NCBI GenBank assembly: GCA_030407085.1
Contig: CM059587.1
Location: 28,493,001-28,557,000 of the forward strand
From: Trichopria drosophilae
Lineage: Eukaryota; Arthropoda; Insecta; Hymenoptera; Diapriidae
DNA length: 64,000 nucleotides
Reading direction: 5' to 3'
A program made the position numbers and the translations under genes. Each line of letters opens with the position of its first letter. The stretch's first letter is position 1. The notes under the pieces were generated by a model. It did not search any database. It was not told the origin of the DNA and was given only the letters and a program-made list of their open reading frames with translations. Shown here one piece after another: positions 48,001 to 58,835 of the stretch.

Positions 48001-50724
48001 TTGCATCGTATGCATGTTCCATACGGTACAATATTCTAAAAACTGTGAAAACAAAATATTGAACATTGCCTTTTAGAATATTGTAAAGGTTGGTGGAGTA
48101 GCGTGGTTAAAGCCGTCGAAAAAAAATTCTTACCAATGTGACCTAATAATTAATTAATAAATTAAAAAATAAAATAATTTAAGAACATTTTCGTCAATGG
48201 AAAATCGCATAAAAATTGCACAAATATTTGTACTCATACCAGCCGTGCCAAACTTAGGTCCTCTTTTGATCCACCTATTCGAAAAAAAAGACTTTACAGC
48301 TTCAAGGGAATTGATCATTAATCATTCTGACACTTTGTTTGCGGCATCATCTTAGGCTTAATACTAACGACGAAATTCATAAGAAAATGAGTCGATAACA
48401 TATTTTACATCTTGATAAAAAAAATGCCAGTGGTCAGCAAATTAAGAATTATGTATGTCGATTCACGACCCAGAACCATGCAGAACGCCGTTTATGATCC
48501 TTTAAAGTTAAAGTGCGTACATAAGGATTTCATTATCGTCGTCTTCGGGCATCTGGAGCACCGAGTGGTGCCTGGGGATCCTGCTGATCAATCTGACTGG
48601 ATCTGGGTCGCATGCGCTTACTTACTGCATCAATCTTAACGCAAAAATTCTAAGTAAATTCAGATAAACTTAACTAACCATTTTCGACGGGATTTAAAAA
48701 AAAATGATGGTTACGGCCTATTATAGCAACTTTTCGATGTTTGCCCATTTATGATTTAGATCAAGATGTTCATATCTATCACACACCTCAGTTTCAGTAA
48801 TTTTTGCCAAAATCCAACTTGCGTAAAGTTTTGTAGAGGCCCTTTGATAACACCAATAATTTCTGATTTATTGTCCGTTAAAAAGCGTCTGCATTTTTGG
48901 CAGCGAATAAAAAGCATATCTCTATAAAGTTGCTATGTATATAAAAACATTACTTATTTGTGCTTTCGCTAAATATTTCCCTGCCAATATCGGATAATGT
49001 AATTGTATATATTTTCCCGTATTGAAGCTTTTTAAGCCGAAAATGTCCCACCCTATGACGTAGCTAACCTCACTGAAAAAGTCAATAATAATAATAGTAA
49101 TAAAACGTAATCTTTAAAAAAAGTGCATTAAATATCGGATTTGTGTTTTTAGCAAAGGCCAATCCTTTTTTCATTGTTACCGTCGATTTTTGTCGCTTAT
49201 AAAACACTTTAATGGTCTTGCATATAGAATATGCTGTAGCTCGACCCGTATAATGACTGTCCTTCTCTGTGAATCCCCACTCTGTAACAAGGCGGAGCAA
49301 ATATCCTTCTCGAGATTCCAGAAAGCTGATGCGCATTGTGCTCTGAGCATTACGCGCAGCTATAGGTTGATATAAGCGGGGATGGAAAACGTTGATGGAG
49401 CAGCCATAGGAGGGGACGTTTTGGAGGCTGCGTGTTTAATATTTTTGCAGCATAATGGGAACGACTCTAATACGCGTAGTCAGTGTATACGGGGATGTAT
49501 CCCCCCCCCCTCGCACCAATTTTCGCATAAATAACAATCATATAACGATTATCTTTTAAAACCTCCAATGCCTATTAAACTTCTCTCGACCACGTCCTGC
49601 ACTTTAGAGTCAGAAAGAATTTTTTAACACCAAAATCCAAATTTCGTACGAGGACTGAACTTTGAGCTTCGTGCAGCCAAAATTCCGGCAGACATTTTTA
49701 CATACACGTTATGGATGAAAAGAGCAAATGATCGAATCTTGTTTCATTTACGTGAAAAAATGTATTTCTTTGATTTACGCTAAATGTTGGTGTTGCAGAA
49801 AAATTCATTATAGAAACGAGCAATAACGCTTATGTAAGCGATTTAAACGACTTTAAAAGGAAATTATGATATTTGAATGTTTTTCAAGGCAACTTGAGAG
49901 GCCAAAAAAAGTTTAACTTTATGTTTGCAACCAATATTTCAGATGCGAATTTGTTAGCATCATAAAAAACGTAAAAATTTCTTTTTGTAATTACGTGGTT
50001 TCTATTAAGGATATTGTAATGTATGGGTGCTGATTTAGAAGCTTTTATTATTTTCTGCAAGTTATCCATGGACAATAGTGAATCGATCCGCAGTTTCCGA
50101 CTGATCTACAAAAAAATGATAAAAATATTTAACTAATAATTATCTTTCAATTATTCTTCAACTATCGCAATATTTTATTATAATTTCTAAGAAAGGAGAA
50201 CATCAAATTAGCTAAAATGTCATTGGTTAAAAAAAACGTGAGCAGCTCCAAATTTGACATTATTCGGGAGCAGCGTTTATTGACTAAAACTTTTTATAAA
50301 TATGAGCTGTAAAAATGTGTAACAATCATATTTTAAACATAAATAGTGGTTCATGCACATTCTATTAAAATATACGTTAAGATCAGATTAATTTAATTTT
50401 ATACTTTTAAAAATCTTATATATTTGTAAACAAATTTGATGATAAAAATCTATATGAAAATTTTATCACAGTGTTAAAATATATGACTTGATGAAAATAC
50501 TTTTGTGTCCTATAACTTTTGTTTAAATAAATGTCATAAAATTAAATATTAAAGTATTATTAAAGCAAATAAAGTATTAAAGATTAAGCGTAAATTAAAT
50601 CTTAATTAAATATTTGTAACAACTTTTCATATCTGAGACAAAAACTATTGACCGAATCACTATCGACCATGCGGATAACTTGTACAGAAGGTAAAAAGGC
50701 TTAAAAAGCACTGATTAAAATATC
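45011..50724. other. Gene-free AT-rich stretch
   Basis: No gene supported. Points seen: (TA)n at about 46033-46046 followed by several ACACCG / CGGTGT repeats at 46045-46610 that may be a decayed TIR element; the second GGCGGATCC repeat copy at about 47260-47345; a GC-richer patch at 48420-48640 with a 75-codon frame that matches nothing I know; a 10-C run at 49501-49510. Confidence 0.5.
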
Positions 50725-51695
50725 TTTTTTGTTAGAGCGTGAGAAAAAACGCTATTTTTTACAGTTTTTACATTTTTCTTTCGCATTTTACCAACACTTC
50801 TAATAAAAAATACATTCCGACACATGTGCAAAAATGGTTTTTGGACGAACGTGCTTACGACACTCGCCTTCGGCTTGTACCACATCCTCACATTCGTGCC
50901 CAATCTGTGTTTCCCATTTGTATCGAAAACTACTATTATGCACCTGTTTCTCGTGTATAAAGTAGACAAATTCCTGCGTAAAATCAATATCATGCGTATA
51001 TGTATATTATATCGTGAGTCATAATAAAGCAAACTTTACGCGCTTCATCCACTTTTTACGCACAAAAAGCAGATGCAAATAGTGTTCGGCTCATGAGCTG
51101 GTAGTTTACGCACACCAACTTGTATCGAAAAATACTTTAGTAGAAGTCGACTAGTTAACAAATAGTAATTTTCGATAAAAGTGGGAAAAAGTGTTTTCGA
51201 ACGAATGTGAGGGTTGTGATACATGGACAATTTTTCACCAATTGTCGACCCCCCTCCCCCCGTCCTCCTAGGCAACCGTGGACCACGATCAATACTATTA
51301 GATCACTGCCGTGGACATTTGGTGACCCCCTCCCCCCTCACCTGTCCACGTGGTTTATGGAAGGCCCCCAAGCATGTTCGTCCAAATAGTTATTTATGTG
51401 TCAAGGGCGTAAAATGGAGGTTTGCGCCTCGACAATAGAACCCGAGGGACGGCGAACTCGAGGTTCATGCGTGAGTGAAAATTCTACTCCTCAGATTCAA
51501 ACATTGTTTTTTATGCAGTAAGCGTACAATTTTTACGCCTCCATTTACGGGCCTAAAATACCAAATTCACGTCTCCGTGGGCCTGATTTTGCACATGTGC
51601 CGAAGTATGTTTTGTTACAAGTGTGGGTTAAGTGCGAATTAAAAATGTGAAAAGTGTGAAAAATAGCATTTTGCCCACGCTCTAACAAAAAAAAA
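50725..51695. mobile_element. About 970-bp DNA element with roughly 110-bp terminal inverted repeats
   Basis: The left end reads TTTTTTGTTAGAGCGTGAG and the right end, complemented, reads TTTTTTGTTAGAGCGTGGG. Pairing continues with gaps through CGCTATTTTT / TGCTATTTTT, CATTTTTCTTTCGCA / CATTTTTAATTCGCA and CGACACATGTGCAAAA / CGGCACATGTGCAAAA. The interior has a second, nested inverted pair at 50885-50945 and 51155-51222 (CTCACATTCGT and TCGAAAACTACTATT-like sequence). GC-rich bits near 51.25-51.45 kb carry only short chance frames. No transposase, so non-autonomous. Confidence 0.75.
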
Positions 51696-54553
51696 TGTTA
51701 AGTCTTTTATGATGCTTAAAAATGTGCCGCCTAAATATTGGTCGCAACGTCAGGTCAATCTTTTTCAGCAAATACTAACTTTCCAGGTTGGATCTATTTT
51801 TGAGCATAAGTGACTGTAGTATTGGGTTTACATAAGTGTCAACAAGTAGAGTAAAGAATATTCATGCTTTATTATATGTCATATATGTTGATAAACAAGT
51901 GCAGTTTTAATTTTTTTTGTTTTAAATAGCGTTTGTTAAGATGAATTAATTTTGGTAATTTGTATATTTCCGCATTCAAGTACAAAAAAAAGGGCTATCT
52001 GAAGAAAACAAGCTAGCTGCAGTTGATGATGTTGAATTAGCCCTATTTGACCCGAATAAAAACACGGCCCTAGTCGGGATCCGGCTGGGTTAGTCCGAAT
52101 AAGAAATCATCCAAATTTGAGCAGAATGTAATCTGGATACTGGCCGGGTTTCAGTCAGGTTATCTGAATCGAGATATAGTCACATAGCTCTTTTAGATAT
52201 ACCCCGAATACAACTATTGTAACCTGACTTTATCCCGATCATGTCCAAATCAGTGATACAAAAACAAATTACGTATGAACTAAACAGGTGTGCTTGATTA
52301 GGGCCCGTTTAGGTATAGCCCGGACAAATCTCAAATAAAAGTAAAGCAATTACCTGGCTGAATTTTGGACATAGCTCAATCAACACTCGTCATGACTAGT
52401 TGGTTTTATTGCCGCTAGAGTTGCACGTGACACTGCTTGTTCTCATTATAGAAATGATTTTTTATCTGATCCATAAGGAATATTATTGCGATACCTTTCT
52501 ACATATATAATCACTCTCTCCGCAAATTGCTGTTTCTGAGAGACAGTATATAAAATGTGTAGATTTCATTGGGAGTAGCCTCAATTAGCGAAATTCCTTA
52601 TTTTGAAAGTGGTGCATATTCTTAACGTTATATTTATTTTACATATAATGCGTTGTTTTCTTTATTCACGCATATTCCTAATATTAGGGGACCCCCATCC
52701 CCCACCTTTCTTCCGCCACCTACACCTTATAAATCTCCCTGAAAACGTATTTCGGGCATAATATTAAAAAGAAAAATGAGGACGTAATCTTTACTCACTT
52801 ATGTGATCGCAACTGGCGAAGTAGGCTGGGCGTGGCAAACATTATGTTAAATAAATTTTTTTCTCCTTACTTATTAAATATTCTTTATATCAGAGAGCTC
52901 CGCCGCCCGTACCCCTACATATCCTAACCCGTCACACTGACAATGAGTAGAGAGCCTCTCGTGTACAGAAGACGCCCATCAGGGTGGTCAAATTGGTGGA
53001 TTTAGCGCAATTTTTTCAACTTGAAATATGAAGCATTCGTAAATTATTATTTCGAACTGATACCATTTTGAAGTATTTAATGTTGTGTTTCGATTTAGCA
53101 CATACGAGTAACCAGATTTTCATTAACACGCTTTGCAATGTTAAATTGGAAAAATTTATATACTATTATTGTCGAAAGACACAAATATCTATGGATATCG
53201 TCTAAGAACCGTCACTAACAATATTAAGGAAAGCATCATGCAAATTGGAATGCACACTGAAGATGCAAATAGCACAATTAAACGATGCCCTACTAAAGTG
53301 TTTCCTGACAATTCAACGAAACTTTTGCCCGATTGTTAATAATACAGTTACAAATTGATCATTCTGATTCAAACCCGTTGTCATCCCTATGGATACTCGA
53401 TATATCATATAAGTAATATTAGTGGATAGAAAGTGTACAAATGTATGCAGAATATCCCACACAGGTGTCGATTGGGTCCCTGCCACTAAATATACGAAAA
53501 AAAAGTTTGGCGTTTATGTCCTCTCGTGCAAACGTCTTTGGTTTAAAAAATTGAAAAATACTTCAAATGCAATATTCAACAAGTTAGATATGACATTTGA
53601 GAGCTCTGGAAAGTACGCGATATAAATCTAGAAGCATGCTATATGGTTCGAACAGATTCAGGCATGAGGATGCAGGCAATTTAGATATCACATATACCAT
53701 AGGCGGGTCCTCCACCTATAGATGCGAGATATCTTTTAGAATCTTCGTTCCGTCTAGATAGAATCTGGGAATTTGCTGTCTAGGGACCCCCTGCAACATA
53801 CGAACATTCTTTAATCACATGTTATATTTACATACAACCAACACAAAGTAGAATCAAGTAGATCAAATTACACGCACATATGGGTAGGTGATGGGGATTA
53901 CGATTTCATATGCGTATGTCTTGAAAATTTCCCAATTCGAGCAACCTTGTAAAGGGAAAGGAAAGTTTATGAATGTAACAATTTTCTAGCGCTGCAAAAT
54001 TTAAATTTAATAATTATGAAAGTTCTGAAAATGTAAACACCTTAGCACAGAATCACCAGTGGCTGTAATCGGAATTAAAGTAGCTATACTATGAAAGGAG
54101 AGAAATATTATAGGAAATGTTATCATTTTGGAGGAGTAACTTGAGGGTAGTTTGTTGTGTATTAGACTAAATTTTATCATTCCTGTCAGAAATGCATAAA
54201 CCTGAATAGTAAATTTTTCTATGCTAGGAAAAAATCTAGGGCAATATACAAAGTGCGTGTATATAGAATGTAGTTATTTTTGTCGCCACCAGGTTTAGTC
54301 CTTACTGTTTACGGTTGCTATGCTCTCAACGCTCGCTATAGAAATGTATTTCTTCCCGCACAACCAAAAGTTAACATTCACAGTCATTGGTCTACTATTA
54401 CTCGACGAACGTCCCAATAAAAGGGTGCTGTAAAGCCAGTCCGCTAGAGAAAATTCTTCCGTATGCCATAAATTTAGTTACAATTTCTAACTAAATTTGG
54501 TCAGTAGTCTTATCTTTACCCCTACTAACCGTACTTAAACTTTGAATAACTTC
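51696..54553. other. Gene-free stretch between inverted-repeat elements
   Basis: AT-rich sequence. Around 52040-52390 several GGGCCCGTT / CCCGAATAA-like words occur in both orientations and may be a decayed element. I recognise no gene or RNA. Confidence 0.5.
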
Positions 54554-54803
54554 TGAAACTTGACTCCAAAATGCGAGTGATTCCACATGGAATGTCTCAT
54601 GTCTTATGCTTGTGAGACCATCTTGCTTGTGAGCGAATGAATGAGGTTTTACATCAGTCGGTAAAAGTCGAATTTCCTCGAACTCTGCCAGTATGGGGTA
54701 AATCTAATTTCGTTTGTCGCCGCCAGGTGCGCTGGCAGAGCTCGTAGTCTGATGTAACATGAGGCATTCCATGTGAAATCACCCGCGTTGGAGTCAAGTT
54801 TCA
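54554..54803. mobile_element. MITE with about 48-bp inverted ends
   Basis: The left end TGAAACTTGACTCCAAAATG, followed by CGAGTGATTCCACATGGAAT, pairs with the right end ending GTTGGAGTCAAGTTTCA. The complement reads TGAAACTTGACTCCAACGCG, then GGTGATTTCACATGGAATGC. The interior includes CTCTGCCAG and its inverted partner CTGGCAGAG. Total length 250 bases, non-coding. Confidence 0.7.
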
Positions 54804-54951
54804 AATTTTGACCAAATTAGAGCTTTAAATATAAATTCGTTCAAAAATTATTCACAAAAGTGTAAAATGTTTTTTGTACTAATGTGAATGCACAACCCTC
54901 ACATTCGTAGAAAAAAACTTTTACGCCCTTTGCATCGAAAATTACTATTAT

Positions 54952-55173
54952 GGCATGATCGTTGACTTTAGGAAGAAAATGCATACAACCTTTTCTGTAG
55001 AGAATTTAATGCTTAATTATTTTTCAATCAAATTTATATTTTTACAAAATAAATGCAAAAAACTAGGAAGAAACGTAATTGGGGCTAATGTTTTTTAATA
55101 ATGGACGGATGGATCTGCGCCAAAATCTAATCAGATCTAAGTTATGCCAAGACTCGTATTTAAAAAAAAATAT
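54952..55173 (+). repeat. 222-bp repeat, copy A of an inverted pair
   Basis: It begins GGCATGATCGTTGACTTTAG and ends at GACTCGTATTTAAAAAAAAA followed by TATGG. A copy in opposite orientation is at 58384-58622 with high similarity along its whole length, apart from the middle of the unit (ATTTTTCAATCAAATTTATA region). Copy A abuts the terminal module at 54919-54951. Confidence 0.75.
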
Positions 55174-55767
55174 GGCGATACGCTTATCGGTACGTATAAG
55201 ATATCAAGAGACAAAAATGTTTTTGTTACTGTTCCTTTAATCATTTCACTGGAAAAGTTTTTAGTTTTGTCAATGTTCAACTTTCTAGAAAAGATTCAGA
55301 GTATCATGTGTATCTTTCTCAATCTTGACGAAAATTATAAACTATTCTTTTTATCTATAAATCAACTAAAGGGTTGATCTCAGGATACATACAGCTTGGA
55401 AACCTTCCTTACCAACTGTTACAGCTCGTTTAATAGGTAAGTTTCTGCATTGACGCCATATGATTAACTGCAATTTATTGATCCGTTCTCGTGAAACTGT
55501 CGACGGTAAATTAAATAACACATTGTTAATTCGATAGATAGATTGATAAACCTAAAAAATACTTTATTACTCCGTCCCAAACCAAATTAAATGAAACAAA
55601 TCAAGATAAAAAATATAACGAAAACATTCGGCAGATAGATATATACTTTATATGCATATATTTTGTAACTCAAATTAAATTAAGAAGAAATTTTGGTACT
55701 TATCGATTTTAAAGATTCGGAGCATTTATTAATATATTTTTTAACTCTGTTTTCACTAAAAACAAAG

Positions 55768-55970
55768 TAGGGTAAACGGTACAGTAGTCGGCCACCTTCC
55801 ATTTTTGGTCGTTAATGCTAAAATTTTTGGGTAATATTTATATTTTGTCATAGTACTTACCGCTTACTCTGACGACATATAAATATCACCCAAAAATTTT
55901 AACATTAACGACCAAAAATGGAAGGTCGCCGACTACTGTCGGGTGGCCGACTACTGTACCGTTTACCCTA
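55768..55970. mobile_element. 203-bp MITE with TA ends and about 75-bp TIRs
   Basis: The ends are TAGGGTAAACGGTACAGTAG and its complement CTACTGTACCGTTTACCCTA. The arms go on through CCTTCCATTTTTGGTCGTTA and AAAATTTTTGGGTAATATTT / AAATATCACCCAAAAATTTT. The right arm has an extra copy of GGCCGACTACTG (CGCCGACTACTGTCGGGTGGC). The short central loop is TGTCATAGTACTTACCGC-like. The TA at each end could be a Tc1/mariner-style target duplication. Confidence 0.8.
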
Positions 55971-56683
55971 TATATTTTTACGAAATTGAACGAATACTTT
56001 CAACCGTTTACACATGGAATAAAACAATAGTTATTTTTGTATCAAGGACGTAAAATGGAGTTTTAAAATTACCAATTACGCCTATCTGCATCAAAGAAAC
56101 GTCCTTGTTAACATGTTAAATACTGAACGTTATGGAAGAAATGTTTTTTACGGAATCATTCTTTCTCACATCTGCACATATCCGCGGTTTTTGCATGTCG
56201 ATAAAACAGTCGGAATGGCGTCCCACTGGTACTGAGTCTTCTGGGTAACGCAATAGCGTGAGAGTGCATGCGCAAAGAGTATTTGAGCAATTTTTTCCAA
56301 GATTAGTGACCACGGCGAGAAATCGAGAACATTTCGCGAGTATCTTTGAGAATTATGAACAATTTTTCAGATGTTTTTTCTACAAAAATAATTATTACTT
56401 CATTGGCTACCGCGTCAAGCGATTTTGGATCAGAGTACCCTGCGAAAAATTTTAGGTAGGATTCTCATGAGCATCATATAAGAAATTTACCCATGAGAAT
56501 TTGAAACAGGATTCTTATGAGAATCTGATGAGAATCTAATGAGATTCTAGAATCGGCTGTGAAAAATGGCAGCTAGGATTCTGATGAGAATCTTATGAGA
56601 ATCGTATGAGTATCTAGTGAGGCTCTCGTGAGAATCCTTCCTAAATTTTTTCGCAGGGTTAGCAGTGTTAACTAATAGTACAT

Positions 56684-56729
56684 TACGATACAAGTGCGCG
56701 AATCACCTACTTAGCGCACTTGTATCGTA
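56684..56729. repeat. Perfect 16-bp stem hairpin
   Basis: TACGATACAAGTGCGC at 56684-56699 and GCGCACTTGTATCGTA at 56714-56729 are exact reverse complements with a 14-base loop. Confidence 0.9.
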
Positions 56730-56753
56730 TACCATTTTTTTAACGTGTGAGCT

Positions 56754-56865
56754 AAGTGCCCAGTTAGCACACTGTTTTCCGTGCAATTTACTAAGTAAAT
56801 ACTTAGCGCACGGTGCACGAATGTTCTACTTTGCACACGGAAAACAGTGTGCTAAGTGAGCACTT
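56754..56865. repeat. Long hairpin with ACACTGTTTTCCGTG arms
   Basis: Left arm 56754-56786 (AGTTAGCACACTGTTTTCCG core) pairs with right arm 56831-56865 (CGGAAAACAGTGTGCTAAGT core) with two small bulges. TACTTAGCGCAC-like repeats occur in the loop and outside it. Confidence 0.8.
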
Positions 56866-58222
56866 AGCGCAAGGAGTTAAAAAAAAGAAATTTCTTTAAT
56901 TTATTTGTCTCAATATAACGAAAACAACAGCCGGCGAGCCACGACTTGGCCACCAATTGATGGGAAGAGAAACTATTTCCCTCCCAAGGTCTCTTTGCGC
57001 TGCTAGAGCGGAGTAGTTCTCTTTTCTGCCGATAGTAAGACATGACAACAATCGTGGCTCGCACGGCTCATTTTTCTTTCTCGTTATAGCGATGCGTTTC
57101 TATTTGGTACATATGCGATCTCGATAACGCGTTACGGGCACGCCAATCGAGATCGGTGATGGCGGCGGCGAGTAACGGCTCCGCCAGTCCTCGGACGCAC
57201 AGTCTTCACTCGGTCCGTAAAATTGAACTTCACGGCCTAGGATCGAAAAGTACTATTATAGTACGTGTATATTTATTTTGAAACAAATAAATTAAAGAAA
57301 TGTCTTTAATTAACACTGCTAACCCTGCGAAAAAATTTAGGAGGGATTCTCACGAGAGCCACATTAGATTCTCATACGATTCTCATCAGAATCCTATTGT
57401 ACCATTTTTCACAGCCGATTCTAGAATCTCACAAGATTATCGTCAGATTCCCGTAAGAATCCTGTTTTAAATTCTCATGAGAAAATTTCTCATATCATTC
57501 TCATGAGAATCCTACCTAAAATTTTTCACAGGGTAATTAACCATAAATGCAGGAGTTGCGCGAATAAAGTAAACTCTGTGAAAAATGAATGGTTAAAACA
57601 GTTGATAATAATGGAAAGATGTTACGTGGGTCGGTTTTTAACGAATTTAATTGAAATAGTAGTTTTCGATACAAGGGCGTATGCGTAAAGAACTTTACAC
57701 ACACACACGTGTGCCGAAATATTGTTTACGTACGGCTTTTTCGTGCGTAAAGTATAATCGAGTGCGTAAAGTTTACTTTACGCACAAGTTTACTTTACGC
57801 ACCGAAAATACGTACATAAAGGTTATTTTTATCATCAGACGAACGAAGCAGAAAAATTATGAATGATTTATTAATGTTTTTGCCTATTAGCAAAGGGACA
57901 TGGACATCCTTCTCTTTTACATCGTCATTTATTCCTCCTGTCTATGCAACAAAAAAACTGTTTTTAAATTTATTTCCTCACTTCTCTTTAACTTGTCACC
58001 TTCATTCATACCTCTCCTTTTTTCCAGCTCATCATCGTCTTTGTATTCTTCCATTTCTTACTCTACCCTCGCTCATCTTATACTTATATTACTTTATCAT
58101 TCTTTCTACCTGTATCTCTGCTTTCCACGCCACTATGTTCACACCCTTCGCCAGTATCTACTTCTTTACAAATTCTCTTTTTTTTTAATTACTTCGACCC
58201 AGACCTTAAGTTGGACGAAGAA

Positions 58223-58729
58223 TTGAATTTGGTCACTTCGGGTATAAAAATTACCCTATAGTTTTTCATCAAATGTCGACGTTTCAGACCCCAAGGAGCC
58301 CAAATCAACGATAAAAAAATGTGTATCCGCGATCTTGTACGTACGTCCCGTTTTTTTGTCTCGCGAACGGATAAACGTAATGACATATTTTTTGTTTAAA
58401 TACGAGTCTTGGCATAACTTAGATCTGATTAGATTTTGGCACAGATCCATCCGTTTATTACTAAAAAAACATTTGCCCCAATTAAGTTTCTTCGTAGTCT
58501 TTTGCATTTATTTTGTAAAAATTCAAATTTTATTAAAAAATGTGTCAAACAAAAAAGATATAGCATGAAATTTTCTACAAAAAGGTTGTATGCATTTTTT
58601 TCCTAAATTCAACGATAATGCCATAAAAACTGGGTTAAAATGCTTATGACTATTGTCTAAAAAAGTATTGAATTTGGTCACCTCGGCAAAAAAATTACCC
58701 TATGGTTTTTCATCAAATTTCGACGTTTC
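58223..58729 (+). repeat. Pair of about 63-bp direct repeats
   Basis: TTGAATTTGGTCACTTCGGG at 58223 and TTGAATTTGGTCACCTCGGC at 58668 each continue into AAATTACCCTATAGTTTTTC or the TATGG variant, then CATCAAAT, TCGACGTTTC. They are in the same orientation, about 445 bases apart, and flank repeat copy B. Confidence 0.8.
58384..58622 (-). repeat. About 239-bp repeat, copy B of an inverted pair
   Basis: Read on the minus strand it begins GGCATTATCGTTGAATTTAG and runs through TGCATACAACC, TTTTTACAAAATAAATGCAA and CGGATGGATCTG to GACTCGTATTTAAACAAAAA. It matches 54952-55173, inverted and about 3.2 kb away. Pairing of the two copies would enclose several smaller inverted-repeat elements. Confidence 0.75.
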
Positions 58730-58835
58730 GACTCCCTACCCCCAGGGGTTATCTTCGCCAGCCCCTCGGGCGCGGTGATCACCTATGGGCGCATAAGTTC
58801 TTTTACGCCCTTGATACGAAAATAACTATTTCAAT

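Larger units (their letters stand above)
56438..57533. mobile_element. Composite foldback: two inverted copies of a CCCTGCGAAAAATTTTAGG MITE around a palindromic core
   Basis: Copy 1 (56438-56658) and copy 2 (57323-57533) each start and end with CCCTGYGAAAAATTTTAGG in inverted form, are filled with ATTCTCATGAGAATC-type repeats, and lie in opposite orientation. Shared sequence extends inward by GTTAGCAGTGTTAA. Between them are a 16-bp perfect hairpin (56684-56729), a second hairpin (56754-56865) and AAGAAATTTCTTTAATTTAT near 56886, mirrored by ATAAATTAAAGAAATGTCTT near 57288. No coding region supported. Confidence 0.75.
57655..58835. mobile_element. Candidate 1.2-kb element bounded by inverted copies of the CGATACAAGGGCGTA module
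   Basis: The left end GTAGTTTTCGATACAAGGGC and the right end, complemented, ATAGTTATTTTCGTATCAAG then GGCGTAAAAG both point inward. Inside are GCGTAAAG palindromes (57762-57785), a pyrimidine-rich tract at 57880-58190, repeat copy B, and a direct duplication near 58223-58286 and 58668-58729. Element limits are inferred from the module alone. Confidence 0.4.

Noticed and set aside
48412..48639. 75-codon frame in a GC-richer patch
   Set aside because: No recognised domain, and the opposite strand is equally plausible; not enough support to call a gene.
57859..58226. 109- and 108-codon overlapping frames on +
   Set aside because: Both arise from a pyrimidine-rich tract; two open frames over the same bases with Ser/Phe/Leu content indicate low complexity, not coding.
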